Of a DNA stretch of 64,000 bases, positions 11,373 through 19,477 are shown one piece after another (the stretch's first letter is position 1; every line of letters begins with the position of its first letter). A program made the translations under genes and the position numbers. Origin of the DNA: Acinetobacter nosocomialis (GTDB lineage Bacteria; Pseudomonadota; Gammaproteobacteria; Pseudomonadales; Moraxellaceae). Where the stretch lies: contig CP107049.1 in the NCBI GenBank assembly GCA_025736915.1, positions 62,001-126,000 on the forward strand, written 5' to 3'. The notes beneath the pieces were generated by a model. The model saw only the letters and a program-made list of their open reading frames with translations. It was not told where the DNA came from and did no database searches.

Positions 11373-11464
11373 TACTGAATGTAAGAACATTTGGTATTTC
11401 AGGTCTTTAGTGGTTTTCACTTGCGCCCATTTTTTCTTGAGAAGTAGAAATGGGCGTTTTTTAT
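11373..11464 (+). ncRNA. Candidate small RNA 1 (about 90 nt)
   Basis: The predicted transcript starts about seven bases after the TAGAAT box. It ends at a Rho-independent terminator (stem CGCCCATTT / AAATGGGCG, then TTTTTT). A small 5' hairpin AATGT-AAGA-ACATT lies at 11378-11391. No plausible coding frame exists. The unit promoter-structure-terminator without an ORF is the classical layout of a trans-acting sRNA. It has not been matched to a named family. Confidence 0.5.
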
Positions 11465-11531
11465 TGCTTATAAAAAATGAGAAGTTCATCACAGGATTTA
11501 CCAATTAACTGCAAATCATCTCTTTACTATC

Positions 11532-11560
11532 TTGACTAAAAGTTCAGCATTAAATACATT
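11532..11560 (+). promoter_or_regulatory. Sigma70-like promoter for candidate small RNA 2
   Basis: -35 TTGACT at 11532-11537, a 17-bp spacer, and -10 TACATT at 11555-11560. Confidence 0.55.
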
Positions 11561-11566
11561 TAAGTT

Positions 11567-11668
11567 GTATTCAAAGATAAATAAGATTGCTTCAAGCAAT
11601 TAATAATACTGCTTAATCCTGAAATACAGTAGAAAGCCTATTCTTTTTTTAGAATAGGCTTTTTGCTT
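11567..11668 (+). ncRNA. Candidate small RNA 2 (about 100 nt)
   Basis: It begins just after the TACATT box. It contains the hairpin ATTGC-TTCAA-GCAAT at 11586-11600 and ends in a strong terminator, a 12-bp stem AAAGCCTATTCT / AGAATAGGCTTT followed by a T-run. No coding frame with a ribosome-binding site was seen. It lies 100 bp after candidate small RNA 1 but does not resemble it in sequence. Confidence 0.5.
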
Positions 11669-11829
11669 TGTATCAAAATTTATTTTTGAAACTATTACAC
11701 TCATCAATTAACATAAAAATTAAATACCTTACAAAAGCGGCTCAAATCAAAGCCCTTAAATAACAAAGAATGTGCTATTAATTTAAGCTGATTTATAAAA
11801 AGTTTCTCCGTCGATTGAAGAGGTGTAAA

Positions 11830-12006
11830 ATGTTAAAATCAATTTTAGTACTAGGAACAGGTATTGCAATTGGCATGTGCATGTACAAGAAAAAGCAGAA
11901 AAATAGTAAGAGCTTTAGCACAGGTAGTGACACTGACTCATTAATTAATAAAGATAATAACAAAGTTAAAGATGATGGCTCACTCGATAATGCTGTACAA
12001 GTTTAG
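11830..12006 (+). CDS. Small single-span membrane protein, unknown function
   Basis: 58 residues starting at ATG 11830 (MLKSILVLGTGIAIG), with AAGAGG six bases upstream; an in-frame TTG at 11815 is less likely. One hydrophobic segment (about residues 2-17) is followed by a basic patch YKKKQKNSK, so the C-terminus should face the cytoplasm. The tail is polar with many Asp and Ser residues. I recognise no domain. It is a single gene between the small RNA candidates and the next small ORF. Confidence 0.6.
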   Translation: MLKSILVLGTGIAIGMCMYKKKQKNSKSFSTGSDTDSLINKDNNKVKDDGSLDNAVQV

Positions 12007-12256
12007 AACTTCATAAGGGTTCATCAGTGAACCCTTCTAATATTATTGAATAAAATTAACTTTATCTAAAATAAAAATAAGACTAATAAGTTAATTTAAA
12101 AATAAGTTTCATGTTATATAAAATTTTATTATTCATTTAATTATTTGAGACATATTTAATAAAACAAAAAGAACACTTTAAATGTTAAATTTTACACATT
12201 GTAGCAAAACAAACTCTATTATTTTTTATGTTAAGAATAAGAAAATGGAGACTAAA

Positions 12257-12493
12257 ATGTCTAAACGTCATATTTTAAAAGAAGTTAATGCGAAAAGTAT
12301 GTGCGGTATGGAAATTGTAGTAGAACAAATTTTCGAAAATACATTTGAAAAAAATTTGGCTTCAAGTGAAATACAACAAAACTGGTTACCTCTTTCTAAG
12401 ATTGTGATTTCAGACAAAGTCATCAATTTAGATCAAGACAATAGCTTTGCTCATCCTAGAACAGGTAAAGTCTTTAAGGTATTAAACTCTTAA
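12257..12493 (+). CDS. Small soluble protein of unknown function
   Basis: 78 residues from ATG 12257 (MSKRHILKEVNAK), placed by GGAG six bases upstream; longer in-frame starts exist back to 12182 but lack a ribosome-binding site. There is no signal peptide or membrane segment. The pattern NWLPLSKIVISDKVINLDQ near the end looks like a small beta-rich domain. No family recognised. It is followed by a terminator shared with adeB. Confidence 0.6.
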   Translation: MSKRHILKEVNAKSMCGMEIVVEQIFENTFEKNLASSEIQQNWLPLSKIVISDKVINLDQDNSFAHPRTGKVFKVLNS

Positions 12494-12526
12494 ATAATTT
12501 GGCTTTAGATGAATATAAAAGAAATG

Positions 12527-12560
12527 ATTGAGGCGAAACAACAAAGGGTTCCGCCTCAAT
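12527..12560. terminator. Terminator between the small ORF and adeB
   Basis: A 9-bp perfect stem ATTGAGGCG / CGCCTCAAT lies between the convergent stops of the 78-residue ORF (+) and adeB (-). T-rich sequence lies beyond it on the minus strand. Confidence 0.7.
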
Positions 12561-12565
12561 GAGTT

Positions 12566-15500
12566 TTATAGGTTATTTTTCTTCTTTAAAAATACTTTTT
12601 CGGCTGCTCCCAGTACAAAAATAAAGAAGACCGGTACGAAAAATATAGCCAGAATTGTCGCAGAAATCATACCTCCAAACACGCCAGTCCCTAACGCATG
12701 CTGGGTTTCAGAACTTGCACCACTTGCAATTACCAGCGGAATCACACCAAAAGTAAAGGCAAGAGAAGTCATTAAAATTGGGCGTAAACGTAACTTCGCT
12801 GCCGCAACTGCTGCTTCAATTAAGCTCATACCTTCTTCTTTGAGCATTTTTGCGAACTCAACAATTAAGATCGCATTTTTTGCAGATAAACCAATAATGG
12901 TAATCAGACCAATTTTGAAGAAAATATCGTTTGGTATTCCTCTTAGCATAATCGCTAAAATAGCACCGAAAATACCCAAAGGAACAACCAACATAACTGA
13001 AAGCGGAATTGACCAACTTTCATAAAGTGCAGCTAACACTAAAAACACGACCAACATCGATAAAGCAATAAGAAATGCCATTTGCGATTCAGACTGTTTT
13101 TCCTGCAAAGAAATACCCGTCCATTCATAGCCAATGCCTTGAGGAAGCTTAGCAATCAATTTTTCCATTTCTCGCATTGCATCGCCTGAAGAAACTCCAA
13201 TATTAGGAACGCCAGAAATACTTAATGAAGGGCGGCCATTATAGCGATTATATTGCTGCGGTAACTTGTTCCACTGCGGAGTGACCACCTCAGATAAAGA
13301 CACCAGTTGTCCATTTGCACCAGCAACTTTCAAGCTTAAAATATCTTTTAAATGCATACGTGATTGTGCATTAGCTTGAACAATGACTTGTTGCATACGA
13401 CCCTGATTTGGGAAGTCATTGATATACATAGACCCCATAGAAGTCGAAATAATATCTGAAACAGAAGCAAAGCTTACACCTAAGGTATTTAATTTCTCAC
13501 GGTCTATTTTCAAGCTAATATTGTCACCTTGTGGCAAACCTTCAGGGTAAACCATATAAAACTTTTTGTTTTGAGCCGCCATTTCCATCAGTTTTGTTTG
13601 TGCTGCGATTAAAGCTGGCATTCCTAAATTTGCTTTATCTTGTAAGCGCAAACTAAAACCCGAAGATGTACCTAATTCATCAATAGCTGGAGGAAGTACT
13701 GACATCGTTGTACCTTCCTTACTTTTCGCCATTTCTGCATTGACGAAATTGGTATAGTCGGTCGTAGATTTATTACGTTCACCAAAATCTTTTAAGGTTG
13801 TAAAAGCGAGCGCAACGTTTTGACCAGCACCACTAAATCCCCAACCCATAATTGAAATATTGCTTGTTACATCGGACTGTTCATTTAAATGATCTTCAAA
13901 TTCTTTAACAATTTTTTGAGTGCGTTCAGCAGTTGCATCTGAAGGCAATTGGAACGAAGTTAAAAACCAGCCCTGATCTTCTTCAGGCATAAAAGCGGTT
14001 GGCCAATATCTCATACCAGCAAAAGTTAAACCTGTAATCACCACAAAAATGATGAGAGTCGGAATTGTATGCTTAACAACTTTTAGCAGAATAACTTCAT
14101 ACTTTTTTGTGACCTTATCAAAGCTTCGATCAAACCATGCGGAAAAACCTTTCTTTTGATGGTGAGCATCAATTGGTTTTAACAAGGTTGCACAAAGTGC
14201 GGGAGTGAGGGTTAAAGCTAAAAATGCCGAGAATAAAATTGAAACCGACATGGTAATCGTAAACTGACGATAGATAATACCAACAGAACCACTTGCCAAA
14301 GCCATAGGTAGAAATACAGCCGCCAACACTAAGGTAATACCAATAATCGGGCTGGTAATCTCTGTCATGGCCTTAGAAGTCGCTTCTTTGGGCGATAAGC
14401 CTTCCGTTGCCATAATCCGTTCAACATTCTCCACCACCACAATCGCGTCATCGACAATAATCCCGATTGCAAGCACCATACCGAACATGGTCAGCACATT
14501 AATTGAGTAACCTGTCAAAAGCATGATGGTAAAGGTGCCGAGCAGGGCAATTGGCGCTACAATCGCAGGGATTAAGGTGTAGCGAACATTATGAAGAAAT
14601 ACATACATCACAATAAAAACCAGCGCCATGGCTTCAAGTAATGTATGAACTACTTTTTCTATAGAGATTTTAACAAAAGGCGCAGTATCATAAGGAATAC
14701 TAAATTGCATACCTTCAGGCAGGTTTGGTTTTAATTCATCAAGTTTCTGTTTTACTGCATCAGCTGTTTTTACTGCATTTGCACCAGGACTAAGCTGAAT
14801 TGCCGCAGCCGTCGCAGGCTTACCATTTTCTAAAATTGCGAAGTTATATGATTGTGCGCCCATTTCTACATCGGCTACATCAGATAACTTAATATGAGCA
14901 CCGCTAATATTGCTCTTTAAACTAATGTTTTTAAACTGTTCAACTGTTTCGAGTTGACCTTGGGCAGATAAAGGCACTGTTATTAGCTGCCCGTTGACCA
15001 AAGGGCGGTCACCAAGCCGACCTGGTGCGATATCAATGTTATTGCTGCGAATCGCATTGTTTACATCACTAATTGAGAGTCCATAAGAAACCAATTTATT
15101 TGGGTCCACCCAAATCCGCATTGCTTTTTCAGCACCAAAGGATTGAATCTTGCCAACACCCTCAACACGTTTAAGCTCTTCGACCACATTGCGGACCAAG
15201 TAATCACTTAAATCGACTTCTGAATAACGATGATTAGGTGAGTTTAAACCGACCAGCATTAAAAAGCCCGAGGATGATGCTTCGACTGCTAAACCTTGTT
15301 GACGAACAACTTGCGGTAAGCGGGCTTCAACCGCTTTAATCTTATTCTGTACGTCAACTTGAGCCATATCGACATCAGTGCCAGGTTTAAACGTTGCAGT
15401 AATTTCAGCGGTTCCTGACGAATCAGTTGTAGCACTATAGTAGAGTAAGTTTTTTACTCCCGACATTTCCCGTTCAATGAGAGTAATAACGCTATCATTA

Positions 15501-15673
15501 ATCGTTTTGGGAGTAGCGCCAGGATAGCTTGCCGTAATGTTAACCTGAGGCGGTGCAACACTTGGAAAGCGTGCAATAGGCAACTTTGGAATACTCAGTA
15601 CACCAAATAAAATAATAAAAATCGCAATTACCCATGCAAAAACAGGGCGGCGAATAAAGAATTGAGACATCAT
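12566..15673 (-). CDS. adeB: AdeB, RND multidrug efflux permease
   Basis: 1035 residues, the AdeB length. This is the inner-membrane proton-driven pump of the AdeAB system, expelling aminoglycosides, tetracyclines, tigecycline and others. The N-terminus MSQFFIRRPVFAWVIAIFI and the porter-domain pattern are of the HAE1-RND family. The proton-relay aspartate pair is in transmembrane segment 4 (GIIVDDAIVVVEN). The second half repeats the fold (IGLSAKNAILIVEFA). The first ATG overlaps the adeA stop (ATGA), and the second ATG three bases on is equally usable. No outer-membrane gene adeC follows, so another channel such as AdeK is probably used (inference). Confidence 0.97.
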   Translation of the reverse strand: MMSQFFIRRPVFAWVIAIFIILFGVLSIPKLPIARFPSVAPPQVNITASYPGATPKTINDSVITLIEREMSGVKNLLYYSATTDSSGTAEITATFKPGTDVDMAQVDVQNKIKAVEARLPQVVRQQGLAVEASSSGFLMLVGLNSPNHRYSEVDLSDYLVRNVVEELKRVEGVGKIQSFGAEKAMRIWVDPNKLVSYGLSISDVNNAIRSNNIDIAPGRLGDRPLVNGQLITVPLSAQGQLETVEQFKNISLKSNISGAHIKLSDVADVEMGAQSYNFAILENGKPATAAAIQLSPGANAVKTADAVKQKLDELKPNLPEGMQFSIPYDTAPFVKISIEKVVHTLLEAMALVFIVMYVFLHNVRYTLIPAIVAPIALLGTFTIMLLTGYSINVLTMFGMVLAIGIIVDDAIVVVENVERIMATEGLSPKEATSKAMTEITSPIIGITLVLAAVFLPMALASGSVGIIYRQFTITMSVSILFSAFLALTLTPALCATLLKPIDAHHQKKGFSAWFDRSFDKVTKKYEVILLKVVKHTIPTLIIFVVITGLTFAGMRYWPTAFMPEEDQGWFLTSFQLPSDATAERTQKIVKEFEDHLNEQSDVTSNISIMGWGFSGAGQNVALAFTTLKDFGERNKSTTDYTNFVNAEMAKSKEGTTMSVLPPAIDELGTSSGFSLRLQDKANLGMPALIAAQTKLMEMAAQNKKFYMVYPEGLPQGDNISLKIDREKLNTLGVSFASVSDIISTSMGSMYINDFPNQGRMQQVIVQANAQSRMHLKDILSLKVAGANGQLVSLSEVVTPQWNKLPQQYNRYNGRPSLSISGVPNIGVSSGDAMREMEKLIAKLPQGIGYEWTGISLQEKQSESQMAFLIALSMLVVFLVLAALYESWSIPLSVMLVVPLGIFGAILAIMLRGIPNDIFFKIGLITIIGLSAKNAILIVEFAKMLKEEGMSLIEAAVAAAKLRLRPILMTSLAFTFGVIPLVIASGASSETQHALGTGVFGGMISATILAIFFVPVFFIFVLGAAEKVFLKKKNNL

Positions 15674-16836
15674 TTAGCATCTCCTTGCTTCACCGTATTT
15701 GCTGCCGAAGGGGCTTTCCATGCTGAAATCGCTAGCTTTTGGTTTGGCTGAATACGCTCAATCCCTTCAACGACAACTTTATCTCCAGCTTTCAAGCCTT
15801 TATTGATGAGATAAAATTGTTGATATTGTTGGCCCAGCTCTACAGGACGTAGATCTGCACCACCTTTGGCATTTACAACATAAACTTGTGGGTCGCCGTT
15901 CATATTGCGCTGAATAGCTTGTTCTGGAACAAGTAAAGCCTGAGGAACAGATGCGCGTTCAATGTTGACGCGCACATACATGCCCGGTAGTAATTTTCTT
16001 TCAGGATTGGTCACTTCAATACGGATGGTGACATCACCCGTTTCAGGGTCAACATTAATATCTTCAAAAAGCATTTTTGCCGACACGTTATAAGGTTGTC
16101 CCAAACTATTTAAAATTTGCACACCTTTTTGATTGTTGGCAGATAACTCGCCACTTTGTAAAGCTTCCTTTAAACGCTCATATTCACCAATAGATTGTTT
16201 TACATCGACATAAACACGGTCAATTTGTTGAATGGTAGCCATTGTATTGCTATCAGCTTGGCTGACTAGAGCACCTTCGGTCACAAACGATTTACCAATA
16301 CGGCCTGAAATTGGTGCTCGTACTGTGGCGTACTGTAAATTTAGATTTTGACGAGCCAGCAAAGCTTTCATTTGGGCAACATCTGCAATCGCTTGTCGAT
16401 ATTGCGACTCGGCATTACTTACTTCTTGCTTACTAATTGCGTTGCTTGGTAAGAGTTGTTGATAGCGTTCAAGTTGTACTTTTAAACGATTAACTTCTGC
16501 TTCTGCTTTATTTAGGCCTGCTCGATTACTATTTACATCAGCTTCAAAAATTTCCGAGTTTATTTTATATAAAGGTTGTCCTGCCTTGACTTCACTACCT
16601 TGGGTGAACAGAACTTTTTCAACAATACCACCTACCTGAGGACGAATTTCGGCTGTACGGAAAGCCTGAACACGTGCAGGTAGATTTTCACTAAAGTTCA
16701 CAGACTGGGGCTGAATTGCTAAAACGGTGACTTTAGCTTCTTGCGCTTGTGTTTGATCTGTTGCTTGTTCTTTACCACAACCATGCAAAACAAGACTAAT
16801 TGAGAATATGAATGGAACTAAAAAATGCTTCTGCAC
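15670..16836 (-). CDS. adeA: AdeA, periplasmic adaptor of the AdeAB pump
   Basis: 388 residues starting at GTG 16836, which gives MQKHFLVPFIFSISLVLHGC, a lipoprotein signal with lipobox LHGC. AGGTG lies eight bases upstream. The reading frame continues 38 codons further upstream, but that part overlaps the regulatory repeat between adeA and adeR and should not be included. Adaptor features: ENLPARVQAFRTAEIRPQVGG, lipoyl half-motifs, the coiled-coil hairpin (about residues 90-150) and RVNIERASVPQALLVPEQAI. It joins AdeB to the outer-membrane channel. adeB overlaps its stop by 4 bp. Confidence 0.95.
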   Translation of the reverse strand: MQKHFLVPFIFSISLVLHGCGKEQATDQTQAQEAKVTVLAIQPQSVNFSENLPARVQAFRTAEIRPQVGGIVEKVLFTQGSEVKAGQPLYKINSEIFEADVNSNRAGLNKAEAEVNRLKVQLERYQQLLPSNAISKQEVSNAESQYRQAIADVAQMKALLARQNLNLQYATVRAPISGRIGKSFVTEGALVSQADSNTMATIQQIDRVYVDVKQSIGEYERLKEALQSGELSANNQKGVQILNSLGQPYNVSAKMLFEDINVDPETGDVTIRIEVTNPERKLLPGMYVRVNIERASVPQALLVPEQAIQRNMNGDPQVYVVNAKGGADLRPVELGQQYQQFYLINKGLKAGDKVVVEGIERIQPNQKLAISAWKAPSAANTVKQGDAK

Positions 16837-16906
16837 TTTTGTAACACCTAATGGACTTCTAGATGCTGGCATTATTTTTGATGTGTGTGTAACTAAAATC
16901 ACTAAT

Positions 16907-16924
16907 ATGTGGAAAAAGTGTGGA
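16907..16924. promoter_or_regulatory. AdeR-box-like direct repeat
   Basis: Two direct copies of TGTGGA start 11 bp apart (16908 and 16919, in ATGTGGA and AGTGTGGA). They lie in the 143-bp region between divergent adeA and adeR. In A. baumannii a 10-bp direct repeat of the AAGTGTGGA type at this place is the AdeR binding site. Confidence 0.65.
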
Positions 16925-16979
16925 GACTTAAGAAAAAATGCGCGTATCATAAATCAAATTTTTATCGCGTTTTATTGCT

Positions 16980-17711
16980 ATGTTTGAGTCAAGCTTTACG
17001 TTTAATTGTCAGGATAAACTTATTCTTGTGGTAGAAGATGACTATGATATTGGCGATATAATTGAGCATTATTTAAAACGTGAAGGCATGCGTGTTGTAC
17101 GTGCCATGAATGGTAAACAGGCCATTGAAATACATGCAACTCAACCTATTGATTTGGTCATACTTGATATAAAAATGCCCGAATTAAGTGGATGGGAAGT
17201 TCTAAATAAAATTCGGCAAAAAGCAGCCACACCTGTAATTATGTTGACTGCTTTAGATCAAGAAATTGATAAAGTCATGGCTCTAAGAATTGGGGCAGAT
17301 GACTTTGTTGTAAAACCATTTAATCCCAATGAAGTGGTTGCACGCGTACAAGCAGTATTACGGCGCACCCAACAAAATCAGCAAATGTCTAACCGAAATC
17401 TGATTTATAAAAATATTGAAGTAAATACCGAAATACATACTGCCTATATATATTTAGATAACAAGCAACAAGCGCTTAATTTGACCCTAACTGAATACAA
17501 AATTTTGCTGTTGATGCTACCTCATCCACATAAAGTTTTTACCCGCTCGGAACTGATGAATCATTGCTTACCAGATCGGGATGCTCTTGAACGTACTGTT
17601 GATAGCCATGTCAGTAAGCTACGAAAGAAAATGGAAGAGCTAGGTTTAGAGAACATGCTGATTAATGTTCGTGGAGTAGGCTACCGTTTGGATAATCCGC
17701 ATGAAAAATAA
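16980..17711 (+). CDS. adeR: AdeR, response regulator of adeAB
   Basis: 243 residues, OmpR/PhoB class. The receiver domain has the acidic pair Asp20-Asp21 and the phospho-acceptor Asp63 (IDLVILDIKMP). The C-terminal winged helix is seen in LTLTEYKILLLML, HKVFTRSELM and VDSHVSKLRKKM...INVRGVGYRL. Positions whose substitution raises adeAB expression in A. baumannii (Asp20, Pro116) carry the wild-type residue. It binds the direct repeat in front of adeA. The adeS start lies inside its last codons (11-bp overlap). Confidence 0.96.
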   Translation: MFESSFTFNCQDKLILVVEDDYDIGDIIEHYLKREGMRVVRAMNGKQAIEIHATQPIDLVILDIKMPELSGWEVLNKIRQKAATPVIMLTALDQEIDKVMALRIGADDFVVKPFNPNEVVARVQAVLRRTQQNQQMSNRNLIYKNIEVNTEIHTAYIYLDNKQQALNLTLTEYKILLLMLPHPHKVFTRSELMNHCLPDRDALERTVDSHVSKLRKKMEELGLENMLINVRGVGYRLDNPHEK

Positions 17712-18786
17712 AACCGGCATTAGTAAACAACTGATTATTGCACTTAGCTTTACCAGTCTAATTGTTACGTTGAGTTCGCTCATATTAGGTTATGGTACTT
17801 ATTATGTTGCGATCGAAGTCGGTCTTATTTCTCTTGAAAAATTAAAAGAGAGCGATGAGTTTTTTCACTACTTAGACGGCATATGGCTGTTCGCCGTACT
17901 TCTATTTGGTACGGCATTTTCCATTATTTTAGGAATTAAGCTTGCTCAACGTTTTATTGTGCCAATTAACCTACTAGCAGATGCAGCAAAAAAAATTAGT
18001 CAGGGTGATTTAACTGCACGTGTAGAAAGCTCTATGCATCATACTTCTGAAATTGCTGAACTCATGCATAATTTTAATGATATGGCACAAAAGCTTGAAA
18101 CTTCTGTACAGAACGCTCATGTCTGGAATGCTGCGATTGCCCATGAGTTACGAACACCTGTCACCATTTTACAAGGACGGCTACAGGGTATTATCGATGG
18201 TGTTTTTAAACCAGATCCGGTTTTATTTAAAAATTTACTGAGTCAAGTTGAAGGCTTATCCAACCTTGTGGAAGACTTACGCACTTTAAGCCTTTTTGAA
18301 AACCAACAACTCAGACTTAATATTGAAACGATAAATTTTAATGAGACTGCCTATAAAGTCGTGCACATGTTTCAAGAAAAACTTCAAACTGCTCAACTTA
18401 AAGTAGCTTTCAATATTCAAGCGCCGGAAGTGAAATGTGATCACAGACGAATAGAACAAGTTTTAATTGCTTTACTTGATAATGCTACGCGATACGCAAA
18501 TCCGGGTAACTTACAAATTTCAACCCAATGTGATCAACCGTATTGGGTTTTAGAAATAGAAGATGAAGGCCCAGGCATTTCAGCTGAGCATCATAAAGAA
18601 TTATTTAATCCTTTTTTTCGGCTTGAGCAGTCAAGAAATAAAGAATTAGGTGGAACTGGTTTAGGGCTTTCGGTTGTACAAGCGCTAGTGATTGCACATA
18701 AAGGAAGGGTAGATTACATCAACGAGAACTCACATAGCATTTTTAAAATCAGCATACCTCAACAAGAGTCAAATGAAGTAACTTAA
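17701..18786 (+). CDS. adeS: AdeS, sensor histidine kinase of adeAB
   Basis: 361 residues. It has two membrane segments (about residues 10-32 and 61-80) with a short periplasmic part, a HAMP domain (RFIVPINLLADAAKKISQGDLTARV), and a DHp domain with the phosphorylated histidine in AAIAHELRTP (His148). The ATPase domain has ALLDNATRYA (N box), EDEGPGIS (G1), FFRLEQSRN (F) and GGTGLGLSVV (G2). Gly30 and the Thr after ELR, sites of activating changes in A. baumannii, are unaltered. It is translationally coupled to adeR. Confidence 0.95.
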   Translation: MKNKTGISKQLIIALSFTSLIVTLSSLILGYGTYYVAIEVGLISLEKLKESDEFFHYLDGIWLFAVLLFGTAFSIILGIKLAQRFIVPINLLADAAKKISQGDLTARVESSMHHTSEIAELMHNFNDMAQKLETSVQNAHVWNAAIAHELRTPVTILQGRLQGIIDGVFKPDPVLFKNLLSQVEGLSNLVEDLRTLSLFENQQLRLNIETINFNETAYKVVHMFQEKLQTAQLKVAFNIQAPEVKCDHRRIEQVLIALLDNATRYANPGNLQISTQCDQPYWVLEIEDEGPGISAEHHKELFNPFFRLEQSRNKELGGTGLGLSVVQALVIAHKGRVDYINENSHSIFKISIPQQESNEVT

Positions 18787-18880
18787 CGTTTTGATTAACA
18801 GAATTTGCATATATTGACTCGTGATTAATCTGAAAATGCGTTAAGTTATTTATAAATTTTGAAGTAAATACTGATTTTTT

Positions 18881-19468
18881 ATGATAATTGAGATAGAAAC
18901 CCATCCACTACAACCATTTTTACCTGAAAATGCCCGTTTACTAATGCTAGGGAGTTTTCCACCACCTCGTAATAAATGGAAGATGGATTTTTATTATCCA
19001 AATTTTCAAAATGACATGTGGAGAATTTTTGGCTTAATCTTCTTCCAAGATAAAACCTATTTCTTAAGTGAAAATCAAAAAACATTTAATGAAGAACGTA
19101 TCCGAGAGTTTTTAACTGAAACAGGTATTGCTATTTTCGATACGGCTTATCAAATTAAACGCCTCAAGGGTAATGCTTCCGATAAATTTCTGGAAATTGT
19201 GACTCCCACAGACTTGACGGCTCTGCTTCAGCAAATTCCTTTGTGCCAGACAATTATGACGACAGGCGACAAAGCCACTGATACCTTAATTTCAGTTTTA
19301 CCTGAAAATACGGAAAAACCTTTAATTGGGACATCGACATCAACTTACTTTGCAGACCGCAATATTGATTTATATCGGTTACCATCTTCTTCTAGAGCAT
19401 ATCCTTTAGCACTTGAGAAGAAAGCAGAAGCCTATCAAAAATTCTTTAATGAAATTGGATTCTTGTAA
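18881..19468 (+). CDS. Uracil-DNA glycosylase family protein
   Basis: 195 residues. It is recognisable as UDG superfamily by motif 1-like RLLMLGSFPPPRNKWKMDFYYP near the N-terminus and motif 2-like RLPSSSRAYP near the C-terminus. A DTAYQIKRLKGNASDK segment lies in between. Members remove uracil or related damaged bases, but this branch is distant from Ung and Mug, so the base specificity is unknown. The gene stands alone and converges on the phospholipase gene with only 9 bp between stops. The ribosome-binding site is weak. Confidence 0.8.
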   Translation: MIIEIETHPLQPFLPENARLLMLGSFPPPRNKWKMDFYYPNFQNDMWRIFGLIFFQDKTYFLSENQKTFNEERIREFLTETGIAIFDTAYQIKRLKGNASDKFLEIVTPTDLTALLQQIPLCQTIMTTGDKATDTLISVLPENTEKPLIGTSTSTYFADRNIDLYRLPSSSRAYPLALEKKAEAYQKFFNEIGFL

Positions 19469-19477
19469 TATTCAAAA

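Noticed and set aside
12528..13025. 165-codon plus-strand frame antisense to adeB
   Set aside because: It is in the shadow of a well-supported gene, with no ribosome-binding site or domain.
16837..16950. 38-residue N-terminal extension of AdeA
   Set aside because: It lies over the AdeR-box-like repeat and would hide the lipoprotein signal; GTG 16836 has a Shine-Dalgarno and matches known AdeA starts.
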